Of a stretch of DNA of 64,000 bases, positions 47,872 to 60,423 are shown piece by piece. A program made the position numbers and the translations under genes. The notes beneath the pieces are model-generated. The model saw nothing but the letters and a program-made list of their open reading frames with translations. It was not told the DNA's origin and searched no databases. The DNA is from Rhyacophila brunnea (lineage: Eukaryota; Arthropoda; Insecta; Trichoptera; Rhyacophilidae): contig JAGYXB010000653.1 in NCBI GenBank assembly GCA_022495005.1, positions 434,001-498,000 on the forward strand, read 5' to 3'. Each line of letters opens with the position of its first letter. The stretch's first letter is position 1.

Positions 47872-49350
47872 ATTTTCACTCAAAGCCAAGTTTTTTTGTA
47901 GACATTTCCAAGTTTGAAAATTTTACATATTGAATGATAGTTTCATTATTAAATCATGCGTTGATATTACGGATTTTTTATTATTATATTATCTAGTTTA
48001 TAAATAATATTTAGCTGCTTAATACAATAAAAAAAAACAACCTACTTAACGTGTTTTTATTCCGACCATTTCAATAAAATTGCTAGTTACGTTTTCTAAC
48101 TACATAGTTGATATCCAAACACAATTAAATAGAACGCTAAGAACGAGTTTCTTTTGAACGTATATTCTCATATACGTAGGTATAAAGAATTTTTTTAAGA
48201 TTTTGATGAAAGGGTATCAAAACTTAATAAAGCGTTTCCTCGGATTTCCTCTTATCCATCTGACAACGTGTGGTTAGTAGCTGGAGTCATTATTTTGTCG
48301 TTTGGTACCATCACAAATTTGTGATTCATCATCATAGAATATTGCTAGAGATACAATAACTAACGAGTTATAATATTACATACAATTACTATTAAACTCA
48401 ATATTTTTGTTAGCAAGGATTATTCTATTCCCACACATATAAATTTTATAGGTTAATGATATTTTTGTTAATGTTAAATTTGAGATTGACAATAAAATTG
48501 CCATTGCTCTTTTAAACCAGTATTTTGGCAGAAATATACAATCTATATCTTAAACTAGTTATAATATATTATAATAGTCACAAAATCTTTGATACTACTT
48601 TTCCGGTTATGTTTATAATAATAAGAAAAAATATATTTATATTGAAGGTGCAATTTTTAATTATGTAAGACCACAATATTTACCTTGCTATGATTTACAT
48701 CTAAAACAAATTGTTTGAATTCATTATAAATTAATATTTTTATTACTATAATTTTATAATATAATTGTCATGAATTATCCATCTGTATGTCTGTCATTCT
48801 GTGCGTAGCTTTAACTCTTTGACGCACATAAATTTGTTTGAATTTGCGTCTTTGTTGCGCGATCACATACATATAACAGCCACGTTACATCTCTCATGCG
48901 TATAAATAAAATCATATTCTACTACTAAGTATTGATAACGATTCCAGAAAATTTTAGTATCTATGAAAGAATCGATAACCATTGAAAAACCAATAATTAT
49001 TATCCCTGCGTTGACAATATTACATATATTATTTGTAATTAAAAAAAATTAAAACATGCCATTAACACCTATCTTAGGTTATTATTATTCATGATTTTTG
49101 TGAACTGTTCATCTAATTAATTTATTAATGATATACATCTTTATCACTAGATAATGTAAGAAATATTTATCATGCCAAGGAAAATAAACATCAAAAGACC
49201 TGCATAAAGCTTGAAATTACTAATATCTAATTTATTCATTAGCCTTAGTAATAGTTTAAGTATATTTATTGACAGTTATTCCTCTCAATGTAATTATAAT
49301 ATTTGTATACAATTATAATGTCTTTTTATTTATGTTTTTTTTATTCTAAA
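47872..49350. other. AT-rich non-coding stretch, nothing recognised
   Basis: No gene-like frame, element ends or RNA were recognised. Confidence 0.35.
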
Positions 49351-49480
49351 ATGATCAAATCAAATCCCCGTCGGGGTGACTTACTTTTTTCAAAAAAAAA
49401 AAATGATTTTTTTCTATTGGTTATACTATACTCTCTCAGAAAGTGTTTTTTTCAAAATTATGTATGTTCAAATCAAATCG
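49351..49480 (+). repeat. SINE family A fragment
   Basis: Box B-like ATCAAATCCCCG and GTCGGGGTGAC (49359-49380) are followed by a T/A-rich run and TTTTTTCAAAATTATGTATGTTCAA, the family A tail. The box A half is missing or unrecognisable. Confidence 0.55.
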
Positions 49481-50794
49481 TTAATAGTTAAAGTCACCAA
49501 ATATGCTTTTGGATTGTCAAATCGACCATCATAATAAATGATGCTTAAGAGGGATTACATCAAAATTTGCGATTTTATAAATACATTTATTAACCGAAAT
49601 ACGAAACAAACCATCAACAGTAAATTTAAATATATTCTAATACGAATGCCCTGTCGCTGTGTTTAAAATAATTATTTTTTTCTTATTAATTGGAATAAAG
49701 ATTGGATGTATTATAATGCACTAAATATGGATATTAAATGTATATCAATAATTTATGTAACGTATATAACAAATATTTTTTCGGACTGCAGAGCTCGCAA
49801 TAAATAAATAATTGAAAATTTATTGATATTTATTTTCAATAAAATAATGTGCTCGTGCTGTTACGGTTATTAATAATTGCTTTTTTCATTATTTCCCAAT
49901 ATTTTAGAGGTGCTTTACACACATTGTAGAGGTCAGGCCAAAGTTTCAAAGGTTAATCTACGAGTGCATGACTGCAACAAACATTGAAGTGCAGTCGTCT
50001 CACATGGTGAAGGCATTATCCGCCGATTAAATGGATGACGAAGGAAGCCCCAAATTGCGGCCGAATATTTCAATTTTATTACCCAAAATTATGGACCGGC
50101 CCAACATCTTTAATAGAATTCTCTATAAAATCGGCGATAAGCATGAGATAGCCATTACAAAAATACGATCACTAAACGTTTTGTAAGCTTTTCTTAGAAG
50201 TAAAACCAAACAAAACGGTTTGTAAAAATCACGGGTTATAATAATATTACCATTACATACAATCTTGTATAAACATTAACTATTTAATTAATTTTAAAGT
50301 TTAAATCAATGTATCTACATCTAGTGAACTTTACAAATTACAAATTTAAAACGATTATAACATATAGAAGAATATCTAAGCATATACAAAAAATAAATGC
50401 GTAAACACAAAAATAAAATTATGAAATATGCACATTAAAAACAAAACAATGATTCGGTTCTTGGATTGTATGCATACGAATATCTACGAATACGCGCTCA
50501 TGGTATTTAGTACAGCTCCTTATCCGCACTCACACCATCGACCAGCCGAATCATTGTTCTGTTTTTACTGTAAGCACCTACGCCGAATGGGCTCTGCTAA
50601 GTAGACCCTATTTTAGGAATTTATAAAGCATCATCCAACTAAACCGATCTTCACGTAGGCGAAATATATCAATATCCGAAGCGATTTCATTGAACACAGT
50701 TATTACTCGCCCAATTGGCATTACCAATGGCAGGTTAGTTCTGAATCTTGGGAGAACAAACGATTGATGTTCCCGATTATTTTTTAATTATTAA
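49481..50794. other. Non-coding stretch
   Basis: A locally GC-richer patch at about 49910-50110 and the reverse copy of the AAAATAGGGTCT repeat at 50600-50640 are the only landmarks. No coding likeness was found. Confidence 0.35.
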
Positions 50795-50963
50795 TAACCG
50801 TGTCTTTGTTTTTTCGGTCAAGGCGGTTATTAGTAGTTTTGGATAATCACAAACACTCAGGATTTGATAAAAACACATACATTTTGTGTCCTCATCGGGA
50901 ATCGAACCCAGAACTCTCGGGTTGAAGGCTAGCGCCTTACACACTGCACCACGAGAGCCGCCT
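50795..50963 (-). repeat. tRNA-headed SINE, family C
   Basis: On the minus strand box A-like TGGTGCAGTGTGTAAGGC (50934-50951) and box B GGGTTCGATTCCCG (50896-50909) are well preserved, preceded by GGCGGCTCTCG. The 5' and 3' ends of the 72-bp region do not pair as an acceptor stem, and a non-tRNA body (about 50800-50885, with GTGTTTGTGATTATCC on the minus strand) follows. A SINE is therefore more likely than a functional tRNA. It is unrelated to families A and B. Confidence 0.75.
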
Positions 50964-50965
50964 CC

Positions 50966-52020
50966 CGATTTTTAAGATTCGATTTAATTGTCAGGGACAT
51001 GCAGGTCAAAACTAGCAAGAATGGCAAAGTTCGCAATTACAACGCGTATAATATATCGTAACTAGCAAAATATATCAGTTGTTATTAACAAAATATGTCG
51101 AAAAAACGTAGATCTGACTTTATTATAACATGCACAGGAAGCATTTCAACAATAATATTATTAAATTCACTCAACCAGTAGTTTATCCTACGAATTATGA
51201 AATGTCTATACAAAACCTTGAAATTGGCCATGTTGAGTATGAAGCAATATGGTGTACTTGTATGGAAACCAACAGATTGTTATTATAATGCAGATGTAGC
51301 TAACTATACGCATGAAATTATAAACCGTTTCAATTATTGTAGATAATAATAAATAGACAACCATAAATAAGTACATCAAACCAATAGTATTTAAGATATT
51401 TAGATGAACGATCTCTAACGTCATTTTTTTGTAAGTTCATAATAATTAGACGTCAAAAACGGCTGTATTTTATAGTTCCCTTGTGTCAATATGCGAATCT
51501 ATTTTTTCATTTATTAATTCAAACACATTAAAAACGTTGCAGAATCTATATAAAGTGTAAAATATATGACTCAATCTACTCGTAGTTATAGTACAAAATT
51601 AAATTATAAAAGTATCCACTAATTCAAAAAATAGGTACCTACATAATTTGCACATAAAATAAACGTATTATTGTTTGAATCTACTATTTGTACTACAGGT
51701 TGTACGATAAGCTTTTGACAAGAGTGCTGACAAAGCTTTGAATAAAAGCACAATGTGTATTTAGCAGGTAACGTGTTTCCAGTGTGAAATAACTATTTCA
51801 TACATACCATGGACATAATTGCATATTTTGCAATCTGTAATAATATAGAGAGAGATTCATGTTCGATTTTCGTGTTGCAAGGATTTAAAAAACGAAATAA
51901 AAGGGAGCCAATAAAAGTATTGGACTTAATATCATATGTCAAAATCTCAACGTTGATATGGACAGACCAATGACATTAATATGGACGAATCATCTGGAAA
52001 AAAAAATGACACTCACTTTA
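50966..52020. other. AT-rich non-coding stretch, nothing recognised
   Basis: The minus-strand frame 51206-51424 has no recognised motif. Confidence 0.35.
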
Positions 52021-52021
52021 T

Positions 52022-52217
52022 TGTCGGGTCTGCCGAATGGCATAATCTATTGTAACGCCATTACAATAAAGGTGATATTGCTGTAAATTCCTGATGCTTT
52101 TTGTTGGGTCTGCCGAATGGTTCGGTTCGAACGGGTTCGCTCAAATGAACATTGACATTAGAAACACTGCTCTAAAGCCATTACAATAAAGGTCATATTG
52201 CTATAAATTCTCGATGC
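52022..52217 (+). repeat. Two-unit direct duplication
   Basis: TTGTCGGGTCTGCCGAATGG (52022) recurs as TTGTTGGGTCTGCCGAATGG (52102). GCCATTACAATAAAGGTGATATTGCTGTAAATTC (about 52057) recurs as GCCATTACAATAAAGGTCATATTGCTATAAATTC (about 52177). Unit 2 carries about 40 extra bases between the two blocks. The high identity suggests a local, fairly recent duplication. Confidence 0.85.
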
Positions 52218-54497
52218 GTGATATCGCATAATGGAAATTGCGTGACGTCTACCTATACATGCGAATGCGCGATTTTACTTGCTAGCTACTGTATTGAGTG
52301 CGTCGTCTATTAATAATGTCATTGGGACAGACACATCGCTCGAAGAGCTGATGACAACTGAAAAAATCTCATCATTCAATGGTACCTACTCGAGAGATAT
52401 TAAAAGACCAATAAATAATTACCAAACCGCACCGCTGAATCGATACACAAGAGGGGGTGCTCTAGCCTGGGGGGGGGGCTCAGAAGGATCCCGACGTGGC
52501 GGGTCGACCAGATAAGTGAGATAAACATACACCACAAATAGAATCGGCGCCAATAATTTACTTACCATTTTAAAAGATGTAGTTATACGATGCAATTTTT
52601 AATGTGTCAATTCAAGTGGATGTATTCAAACATACTAAGAATCGCTAAAAATACAATTATGACACTAATTTTACCTCGAATACCATTTGGAAAACGTTAC
52701 TGTAGAGCGGAATACTGCAGTGTTGTGGGGGCCATGACGTCGGGAGGGGCCTTAATTCAACAATGATTCGAAAATGACTATTATTATGAATAATTTAAAA
52801 TTGTAATAATAACTGAGTATCAGTTCTGCTTTAGATTAGAATTTAATCTACGGCCATGATTATAAAGCAAAAATAATTGCTAAAGTTCATAACCGTTTCA
52901 TTTGTGTGGATATGATTGACTTCAGATCCAAAATATCTCTATCCCTTTGAACGTTTTGACTAGCCTAGTGATCACGTCGGATGAGATAAAAGGCGCCACA
53001 ATATATTACGAAGGTATTGTGGGAGGTACCGAACCCTAAATTCTGATAAGCGGGTAGCAATTATAATTATTATTATAAAGGCCAAAATATCTACCTGAAT
53101 CCCAAAAGTTTACTTTTTAAAGTGTTTTATTAGGTATATATGAGGAAGTATTTTACCGTCTCTACGATTTTATGCAACAAGTCCTATTATAAAATCAGAT
53201 ACCCACACACTTTTTTAAAAGTGAATACCATTTTGTTTCTCATTTTTTTAATGTTTTTTTTTAGCTAAGTTTTTATAAAACTTTATATCAGATATGCTAT
53301 CTTCAACCATCTTTCATCTACTAGAATTTTAATAAAATAATTAGATGAATGCATTCCCACATTTTTTACGCAACCTTTCGAGAATTTATTTCCGAAAAAA
53401 CCTAAGTTGTGAGTATAATAGTATATACTTACTCGTATATCTCAAAAAGGCCATGATATCTCAACAATGTAATCTAGTTTTTAATATCCTGTGTATTTTT
53501 TTTAACTTCCCTTGGATAGTGTTGAACGATTCGTCATATTTAAGGATGTGACTTGCTTACCACCGTTTAAACAAGTGCGTTATGATATCCAATACTTCAG
53601 TATCTTATCTTAGTTACTGTTATTGCTTAAATCTAGTTGCGTCACAGCCAACATGCACTTTTCGATAAATCTGTTTATAGACTAGTTTATGTATTATATT
53701 ATCAAGGACATGGCAAATACGTAATGATAATATACATTACATTTTATCATATATGTTTGTAAATGTCCGGTTCATATATGGAATAGATGGACACCACGCA
53801 GCGCCTCCAAAAATCATTGCCGATGGCTTAATATCTTATAATATGATAAGTAAATTGTTAGTTTTAAAAATTTCAAAATCAAAAAATGGGCAAACAACAG
53901 ACATTTAAATCCTAGCGCTGTTCAATAAAATAAAACACGACACAACATATATTATTGTCTCAACAGATCAGTCAGTATTTTTATACTAGACATAATATTG
54001 CTTAATTCATTACTACACGAGATCAATTCCCATAGTCAAAGTAATTTCATAACTGACTATATTATATAATGTTTTACAAGTTTTAAAAAAATCAAATGGT
54101 TGCATTTAAAATTTTGTCACAAAAATAATTAAAAATTAACCATTAAAAAACTACATTTATCTAGGATAACAAATTATTATCTATAGATGGATTGATGGGT
54201 GGATGCTTGAAATCATTGATAAATCAATGCTGGGAAGGAATGATTTTAATATTGTTTTCCAAAGTTAGATCACATTGTATCTAAAACGCCAAAGTATTTA
54301 ATCAGTATTATTTATTTTATGAAAATCAACTAACAGGACAAATCACTGAATAATAGAATATTGATATACTGAAATAATCACATATGTATCCAATACAGGT
54401 ATGCGTGGATCCTTATTAAAAGAGAGGACTAGAAACTTGGAGTTAAAATAAATGCTGTAAAATTCAACTAAACAATTGGATAAGAGACAAACCTTAA
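52218..54497. other. Non-coding stretch with a G-rich patch
   Basis: An open frame over 52279-52515 has no ATG near its start and ends in a glycine/arginine run from a (G)9 tract near 52470. It is probably not a gene. The rest shows no recognised feature. Confidence 0.35.
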
Positions 54498-54728
54498 ATG
54501 GAAATAAGTAGGAGCATAACTCGAAGACTAGGCAATCGTTGTTTATCGCCCAGAGCTATTCGAAAACTAGACGACATGTCAAGGATAGTTAGTTTCCTTG
54601 GTAAAACTAGAAGTCACCAGAATAACGACATAAGCTTTTCGGAAGTACGTAACAACGCAATGCACAGTAATGCACTAAATCAGCTTGGAGAACACTTCAT
54701 GGGGCAGTTAACTAATCCTGGCTATTGA
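54498..54728 (+). CDS. Small ORF, 76 residues, unknown
   Basis: An ATG in a reasonable context (CTTAAATGG) opens a 76-codon frame ending in TGA. The protein is basic and polar: RSITRRLGNRCLSPRAIRKL near the start, then ISFSEVRNNAMHSNALNQLGEH and a C-terminal LTNPGY. There is no signal peptide, membrane segment or motif that I recognise. Its interest is codon use: many GC-ending codons (GGC, CGT, AGC, GAC, CAC, AAC) in a strongly AT-rich setting, unlike the noise frames. It could be a small gene, a 3' coding exon or a decayed retrocopy. No poly(A) signal is clear downstream, although a T-rich region follows. Confidence 0.35.
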   Translation: MEISRSITRRLGNRCLSPRAIRKLDDMSRIVSFLGKTRSHQNNDISFSEVRNNAMHSNALNQLGEHFMGQLTNPGY

Positions 54729-55224
54729 TGAGAATGTATTTTTATTTTTTTTGTGAAAATCTGAAATAGTTTCTTTTTTTTTTACAATGTCCCATCCCCA
54801 CACCATAGGATCATATGGGCCTCCACAGAGTGAAGGTTTGTATTAAGACTATACTTCAGCTGGGGCACGGTCTAAAACGATCGTGACTACGCGACGCGAA
54901 GATTGTGCAAATGACGCGTGCAGACCAAAACATAATTTGTCATAAAAAGTCAACGTGCATCCATTTAACGCTATGTTTATTGTTCTATTACTAATAATAA
55001 TATATTCATTGACATGTTTTCATTTTCAAGTAAATGGGTAACGTTTTTTAGTCATCTTTACACGATTTAAGAAATAATTTTCCTGTCGCCATCACAAAAC
55101 AAATTTACGTGTTCACAGCTCGACTTTCGCTCTCCGATTGCCAGCGAAGCCGAAATTTCATCGCACCTATAGTTGAAAATTATTTACCGTTTCACTAAAG
55201 TACCGTCTTAACAGATTTTAACAG
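54729..55224. other. Non-coding stretch, nothing recognised
   Basis: No repeat ends or coding likeness were seen. Confidence 0.35.
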
Positions 55225-55393
55225 TTTTTTTTTTGTTACGAGAAATGTATGTTAGTCACTTTCTCAAGTTATTAGGTCCATACTCTGACTGTTGTAATTG
55301 AAAAACAGTATGTGTATTTGTCAGACCAGGATACGAACATGGGACCCACGACATTATAAGCCGACGTGTAAGCCGCTCGGCCATCGTGAGGTC
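55225..55393 (-). repeat. SINE family B copy 2
   Basis: It shares TTACGAGAAATGTATGTTAGTCACTT, TCAAGTTATTAGGTCCATACTCTGACT and GTGTATTTGTCAGACCAGGAT with the copies at 23.5 and 59.5 kb. On the minus strand the head reads GGCCGAGCGGCTTACACG, followed by a box B region with one or two changes. It is tRNA-Ser-like at box A. Confidence 0.8.
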
Positions 55394-58173
55394 ACAGACA
55401 GTAAGCCTGTAATTTACCCTTTTTAAATTAAGTTATAAAACTAACTCTTAATTACTATCATCATTACCACAATTTGGATCGTGCAAACATGAACTAATAA
55501 AACTATCTCTAAATTATTATAAAATTTAATAAATTATTTAAATGAATGTTTTAATCAAAGAAACGTCACTACTTACAGAATAATAATCCTGTGGTGACAA
55601 AACAAACTTAAAACATTATACCTACAACGAATTTTAGGCGGTCGTTAATACTAATTATTAATTAATGAAATCATGTTGACGAACCCATCAAACTTCTACA
55701 AAAGTTGACAGAAAATTTTGCAGAAATTCAATACAATGGAGAGACAGAATAATAATAAGAGGTTTCGAAAATGAAAATAATAATTAACCCAAACTTTTGT
55801 AATAATATCCAGTTCATTTCGGCGGAAGTACATTGATGGGGGACTGAGAAGACCGGAAGAAGCTAACAATTTCTTCATCGGCCAGTAATACGATTCCATC
55901 TGATTATGACGACAAACTTCAGGCTGATATATTTTTAATATTCCTCATTTAAATTGACAGTAACTAAATTTATTTATTGATAGTGATAGAACTCCATAAA
56001 AATGATGAGAAGAGAAACGTTATTTTCATAATTGAATCATTTCAAGAAAACCATTGCACTAAATAACATTCATACTTATTTTAGACAGTTGACCAAATAC
56101 ATGTAAGCTTACGTTGGCGATGATCTTTTAAGCAGATGTAACCGGTAGTGATATCTGTTCTATACGATTTAAAAATTTATAATACATAATATGTGTTTAC
56201 ATTGTGTATATTAATAATATTAAGTACATGTTATTTTTTTTAAAATGATGACAGATTAGTGATTTAAAGAATTAAAAAATAAACACTTGTTATGTTTTCA
56301 GTCAATGGATGTTAAACATTTCCGGTATCCGGTATTTTAAAAAATAGTTTTCATTTAAAAAATGAAAATCTAATAATGGAGTTTTTTGTTTTTTAGTCTT
56401 TAAAGTGTAATTTTCAGTCTTTCAAAAATACGCCATTAAGAGTTCATTCGTGACGAATTTGCATCTAATTTTAGGTAGGACCCGTCAGTGAAAAATATAA
56501 TCTATGAAACCAGAACAAATTCTTATATCAAACTGCTGTTTTATAAAGTCGCAAATTGTCACTAACACCTTAACAATAACAATGATAATTCTACAATCCG
56601 AGTCCTAACATTTATTTTACAGTAGGTAGAAAAGAAAATATATTATTACATTCTGTCGATTTCAATGATTTTTTAATGTTTATTAAATTAATAGAATTAA
56701 TGTTAACTTAGTCGGTACTTACGTAAAATAGATAATCTAATAATATATTCAAATCTAATAATCTATCTATGCCTTACAATTTAGTAAGCAGATGAAAAAA
56801 TATTTAATGAAACGGGTTGTGCCTTGTGAGTCATATTGAAATGAAAACCGCCTTCAAATACGAAACTAGCAATAGTGGGCGTGATTTTGAGTGTAAAAAA
56901 ATATAGTTACTTATGGATACATAGGTACAATGTTTTAACGACTAGTTGGCATGGTTTGTTGCTAAGGCTACATTTTCTTGTTTTACTGCGAAACCATTGA
57001 ACTGTAAATCATCGCGGTGACCAAGCTGTCTTTGTTGAATTATATAAATTAAATGTATCTAAAGAAGAAATAACCATTCTTTCATATAATTATTTAGACT
57101 ATATACGAATACCTAAACAATAGACTAATTGCACCGTTATGTCTTTAATAGGTTTGATATATTATATAAAGTATATGAAAAATGATATTGACCAATTTTC
57201 GTAAGTATTTTTCTTCTCCGACTCAAAGTTTGCCAATGGTCATGTTGTTTTTATTCTTTATCTCAGAAGATCTAAGAAAAAAATTCCGAAATACAATCGA
57301 CGGTTTGCACCTTATTTCTGTACCACGTGTTCCTTGCATAATTTTTTTCGGAATAATTCTTATAATCTCTTTTGATGTAGATAAATGTTATTTCAAAAAC
57401 CGATCTTCCATTATGAATCAAGCATAGTGTTTGGACAATGGTTGCTTCGTGGACTAGTGTAGGTCTCAAAATCAGGAAAATCATACACTTATAGAAAAGC
57501 AATGTATGCAGTTGGGCATAATGCGTAAGGACAGAAATTTGAACTAATCGTTACCCAAGTAAACGTTTGCCAAGCAAATAAAATTGAAACGTGTCAGGCG
57601 TATAGAGGGCGGGAGATAAAATAATCACTCTATAACTTCTTTCACACGGTCAACAGTCTGCTGGATTGATGAAATAATTTAGTTTGACGGAAATATGTGG
57701 CAATCCAATACTATGAACCGATAATAATGAAGAAACTTGAAAAGATCTTCATTCGAAAGTGAATTAAGGTCGCACGCTGGTGATCTGGTAGTATGTACAT
57801 GTTTTCGTTATGCGCAAATAATACTGCTACAGTTAGAACCTCCACCTTGCCGACTTGCCGAAACGGTTGGTATATGGGCTAACAACCAGACGTTTTCGAA
57901 AATAATCCTCTCTTACCCCCGTACGTCCCATACCTCACCTTATTACTTCCGCAGCAGTTTCCCTGCTTTACCTACCTCATCAATATTCATACCCAGACAG
58001 TACTCCGCGGACTGTGAGTAGTTATGCTCACACACCAACCATTTCATAGTAATGGACATGAAACGATTATTTTTATTGATGTATTAATTATTAATAGTTA
58101 TGCTATGCGTGGGAACTGGGAGTAAGGAGCGGGGCATATGAGATAATGGAATTTTCATCGAGATGGTTAAGTC
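55394..58173. other. AT-rich non-coding stretch, nothing firmly recognised
   Basis: Frames at 57182-57427 (plus), 57272-57502 (minus) and 57737-58021 (plus) show no known motif, and the last lacks an ATG. CCGGTATCCGGTATT near 56329 may be a trace of the hAT family. Confidence 0.35.
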
Positions 58174-58177
58174 TTAA

Positions 58178-58327
58178 AGTGGGGCCACACCGGCAACAAG
58201 TCGCGCGACAACTCGTTAAATTTTACGATAATTATCATAATTGCTTAAGAAATTTTACGATAATTATTATGCTTATCGTAAAATTTAACGAGTTGTAGCG
58301 CGACTTGTTTTCGGTGTGGACCCGGCA
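58178..58327. mobile_element. 150-bp TTAA-flanked foldback MITE
   Basis: The arms read GGGGCCACACCGGCAACAAG, TCGCGCGACAACTCGTTAAA on the left, and TTTAACGAGTTGTAGCGCGA, CTTGTTTTCGGTGTGGACCC on the right, around an AT-rich centre that is itself palindromic (TTTTACGATAATTAT / ATAATTATTATGCTTATCGTAAAA). TTAA lies at both edges (58174-58177 and 58328-58331), compatible with a piggyBac-type duplication. Non-coding. The arms are more GC-rich than the flanks. Confidence 0.8.
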
Positions 58328-58331
58328 TTAA

Positions 58332-59538
58332 TGCCGTGAAGAAATAAATATATCATGAAAAAGTGAGTTTCCAAAAATAAACGAAAACATACCTAACTTG
58401 ACTTAGTTTATTGTTATTTATTTGATATAGAGCTTTTTGGTTTGGCGCGGTTCGACGTTTGCGTGTAGGTTCTATGAATAATATTCTTTTAAAATAAGCT
58501 TTTTTTCAATTAAACTTTTTCCTATGGTCGTACTAAGGCAGGCGATGATTATATGATAAGTAATACAATGCCTTCCAAGAAAAGTGGGGCGCGCCACAAT
58601 AGAACTGGCCAATAAATTGGAGAATCGGACATGGAATTATTTCGTATTACGCTCTCGCCAGGCGTTTCCATCCCTCCGAGGGCCAAACCTTCAATTCTTC
58701 GCCTTGTCTGCTCGAATTTTTGCAAAGAATGCAGCAATTATGACATAGAATCGCATAGCCGAGCCACGGGTTCGTGACTTTGAGTTGTTAAGAAAGTAAT
58801 TTGTTTAAAAGTGGCTACCGAATGAATTTTTAAAATGCCTCGAGACAAAAGTAATATTCAAGTCTATTTTTAACAGTAAATGAATGTAATCATAAAATAA
58901 AATAAAATTAGCAATATCTACTATATAATAAAAAGAAAAGTGACATGGGGATGTATTTTAAACAAACATAATTATATTTTGTATCTATTAACAGATTTCT
59001 TAATAATTTATAATCATATACCTATCAGATATATCACATCAATTCGGGAATGCGGCGTGAGGGTAGGGCGGCAGTTAATCTGACAAGCGTGGTTACTCCA
59101 CAGCCTAGACATCATACTTACATACATACATACTTTAATATGGGTTGCTCGATCGGTTTACTACTGGACATCGTAAATGATCGCAAGCATGATGTAAATA
59201 TTATAATAAGTTAATAACTAACAGCCAAACGCGCACACAACGGTGGGAGGGGGTTTTCAGCTCAACACCGCCGGAACGAAAAAGATACAAATTGTGAAAC
59301 ATTACGTCTTCTTCTACATCGTCATGATCTTGTGACCGAGGATCGTGACTCGATACTACGACACGCAATGGCTGTGCCCGTGGAAGCAACCGTCTGAGGC
59401 ATATAATGTCTGCGTGTAATATAATACGCGGCGTATCAATACAAGGCAGTATGGACGACACAAACGGCCACTTTTTTACGCCATATCCGATCTTAAGAAG
59501 ATCGAGAAGAAATAGGGTGGAGTTTTTGTATTACCAAA
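58332..59538. other. Non-coding stretch, nothing recognised
   Basis: It is slightly GC-richer around 58560-58700 and 59210-59410, with short minus-strand frames in each, neither of recognisable family. Confidence 0.35.
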
Positions 59539-59716
59539 TTTTTATTTTTACGAGAAATTGATGTTAGCCACTTGCTCAACCTATTAGGCCATACTCCGAC
59601 TCCAAACATAGATTGAAAAACAATATGATAAAATGTGTATTTTCCTGATCCAGGATTCGAGCCTGGCACCCATGACATCATAAGCCGACGTGTAAGCCAC
59701 TCGGCCGTTGTGGGCC
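59539..59716 (-). repeat. SINE family B copy 3 (best preserved)
   Basis: The minus-strand head has box A GGCCGAGTGGCTTACACG (59689-59706) and box B CCAGGCTCGAATCCTGG (59650-59666), both close to canonical, so it is tRNA-Ser-like. The body (TGAGCAAGTGGCTAACATC, TTTCTCGTAAAAATAAAAA on the minus strand) follows. A minus-strand ORF across it (59493-59723, WVPGSNPGSG) is a translation of the tRNA-like head. Confidence 0.85.
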
Positions 59717-60019
59717 TTATCATCTAAGAGGCTTAACAAAGTTGGAATGAAAAGAAGATTCAATTATAATATAGGTAGGTACACTGAGGCTGTTTGTTGT
59801 ACTGTATAGAAAGATATGTTATCTTTACTCATCGGGGAAAATAAATTATTTAATAATACATTTAGAACAATAGACATTTCTTTACATATCTAATATTATC
59901 CATTAGTAATGCCGAAGTTGTGACTGTATATGTGAAATCAAAATATATCCATTATTATATTATGTAGAAACAGCATAAAGTAGGTACATACTGAAGTAGG
60001 CATTAGAAAAAATTCTAGA
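59717..60019. other. AT-rich non-coding stretch, nothing recognised
   Basis: No repeat ends or coding likeness were seen. Confidence 0.35.
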
Positions 60020-60105
60020 AAAAAAGTTTGAACGACTGAGACTTCAACTCACGTTTTTCAGTTTCCAGGTGAGTGCTTTGGCCGCTAATATCGATCCATA
60101 TGTGG
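60020..60105 (-). repeat. tRNA-like SINE head, degenerate
   Basis: The minus strand carries box A-like TAGCGGCCAAAGCACTC and box B-like GAGTTGAAGTCTCAG about 35 bp apart. The spacing is right for a tRNA head, but both boxes are drifted and no body is identified. Confidence 0.4.
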
Positions 60106-60423
60106 ATTCATGCAAATTATTTCTTATATTTAGATACGTTTAAACTGAGGTACTTCACATGTATTTTTCTGAAGTTTTTCAAAATTATGTTATTTCTATA
60201 ATAAAGAATCAAACAGTCTTAAAATCTTTGTGTATATTATTCAGTATTGAATAAATAATAAAATAACAATACGCATTATTATATGGAGGACTTTATTTTT
60301 TTTAAAACATCCCCGTTTGATTCTGAAAACATCCGAACAAATTCATTTTTTTTGTTTCCGGGACAAGGAAATGACATCATGTCAGCGTTTCAATTATAGT
60401 TGATTTAAAAAAAATTAAAGTAA

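Noticed and set aside
50884..50963. Possible functional tRNA gene on the minus strand
   Set aside because: Boxes A and B are good, but the acceptor-stem ends do not pair and a SINE body follows.
52279..52515. 78-residue plus-strand frame with a Gly/Arg-rich end
   Set aside because: The frame opens on TTG and its tail is a translated G run; there is no independent evidence of coding.
57737..58021. 94-residue plus-strand frame
   Set aside because: It has no ATG at the start and no recognisable domain; probably a chance frame in a less AT-rich patch.
59493..59723. 76-residue minus-strand frame with WVPGSNPGSG
   Set aside because: This peptide pattern is the known translation of a tRNA-like box B region; the locus is a SINE.
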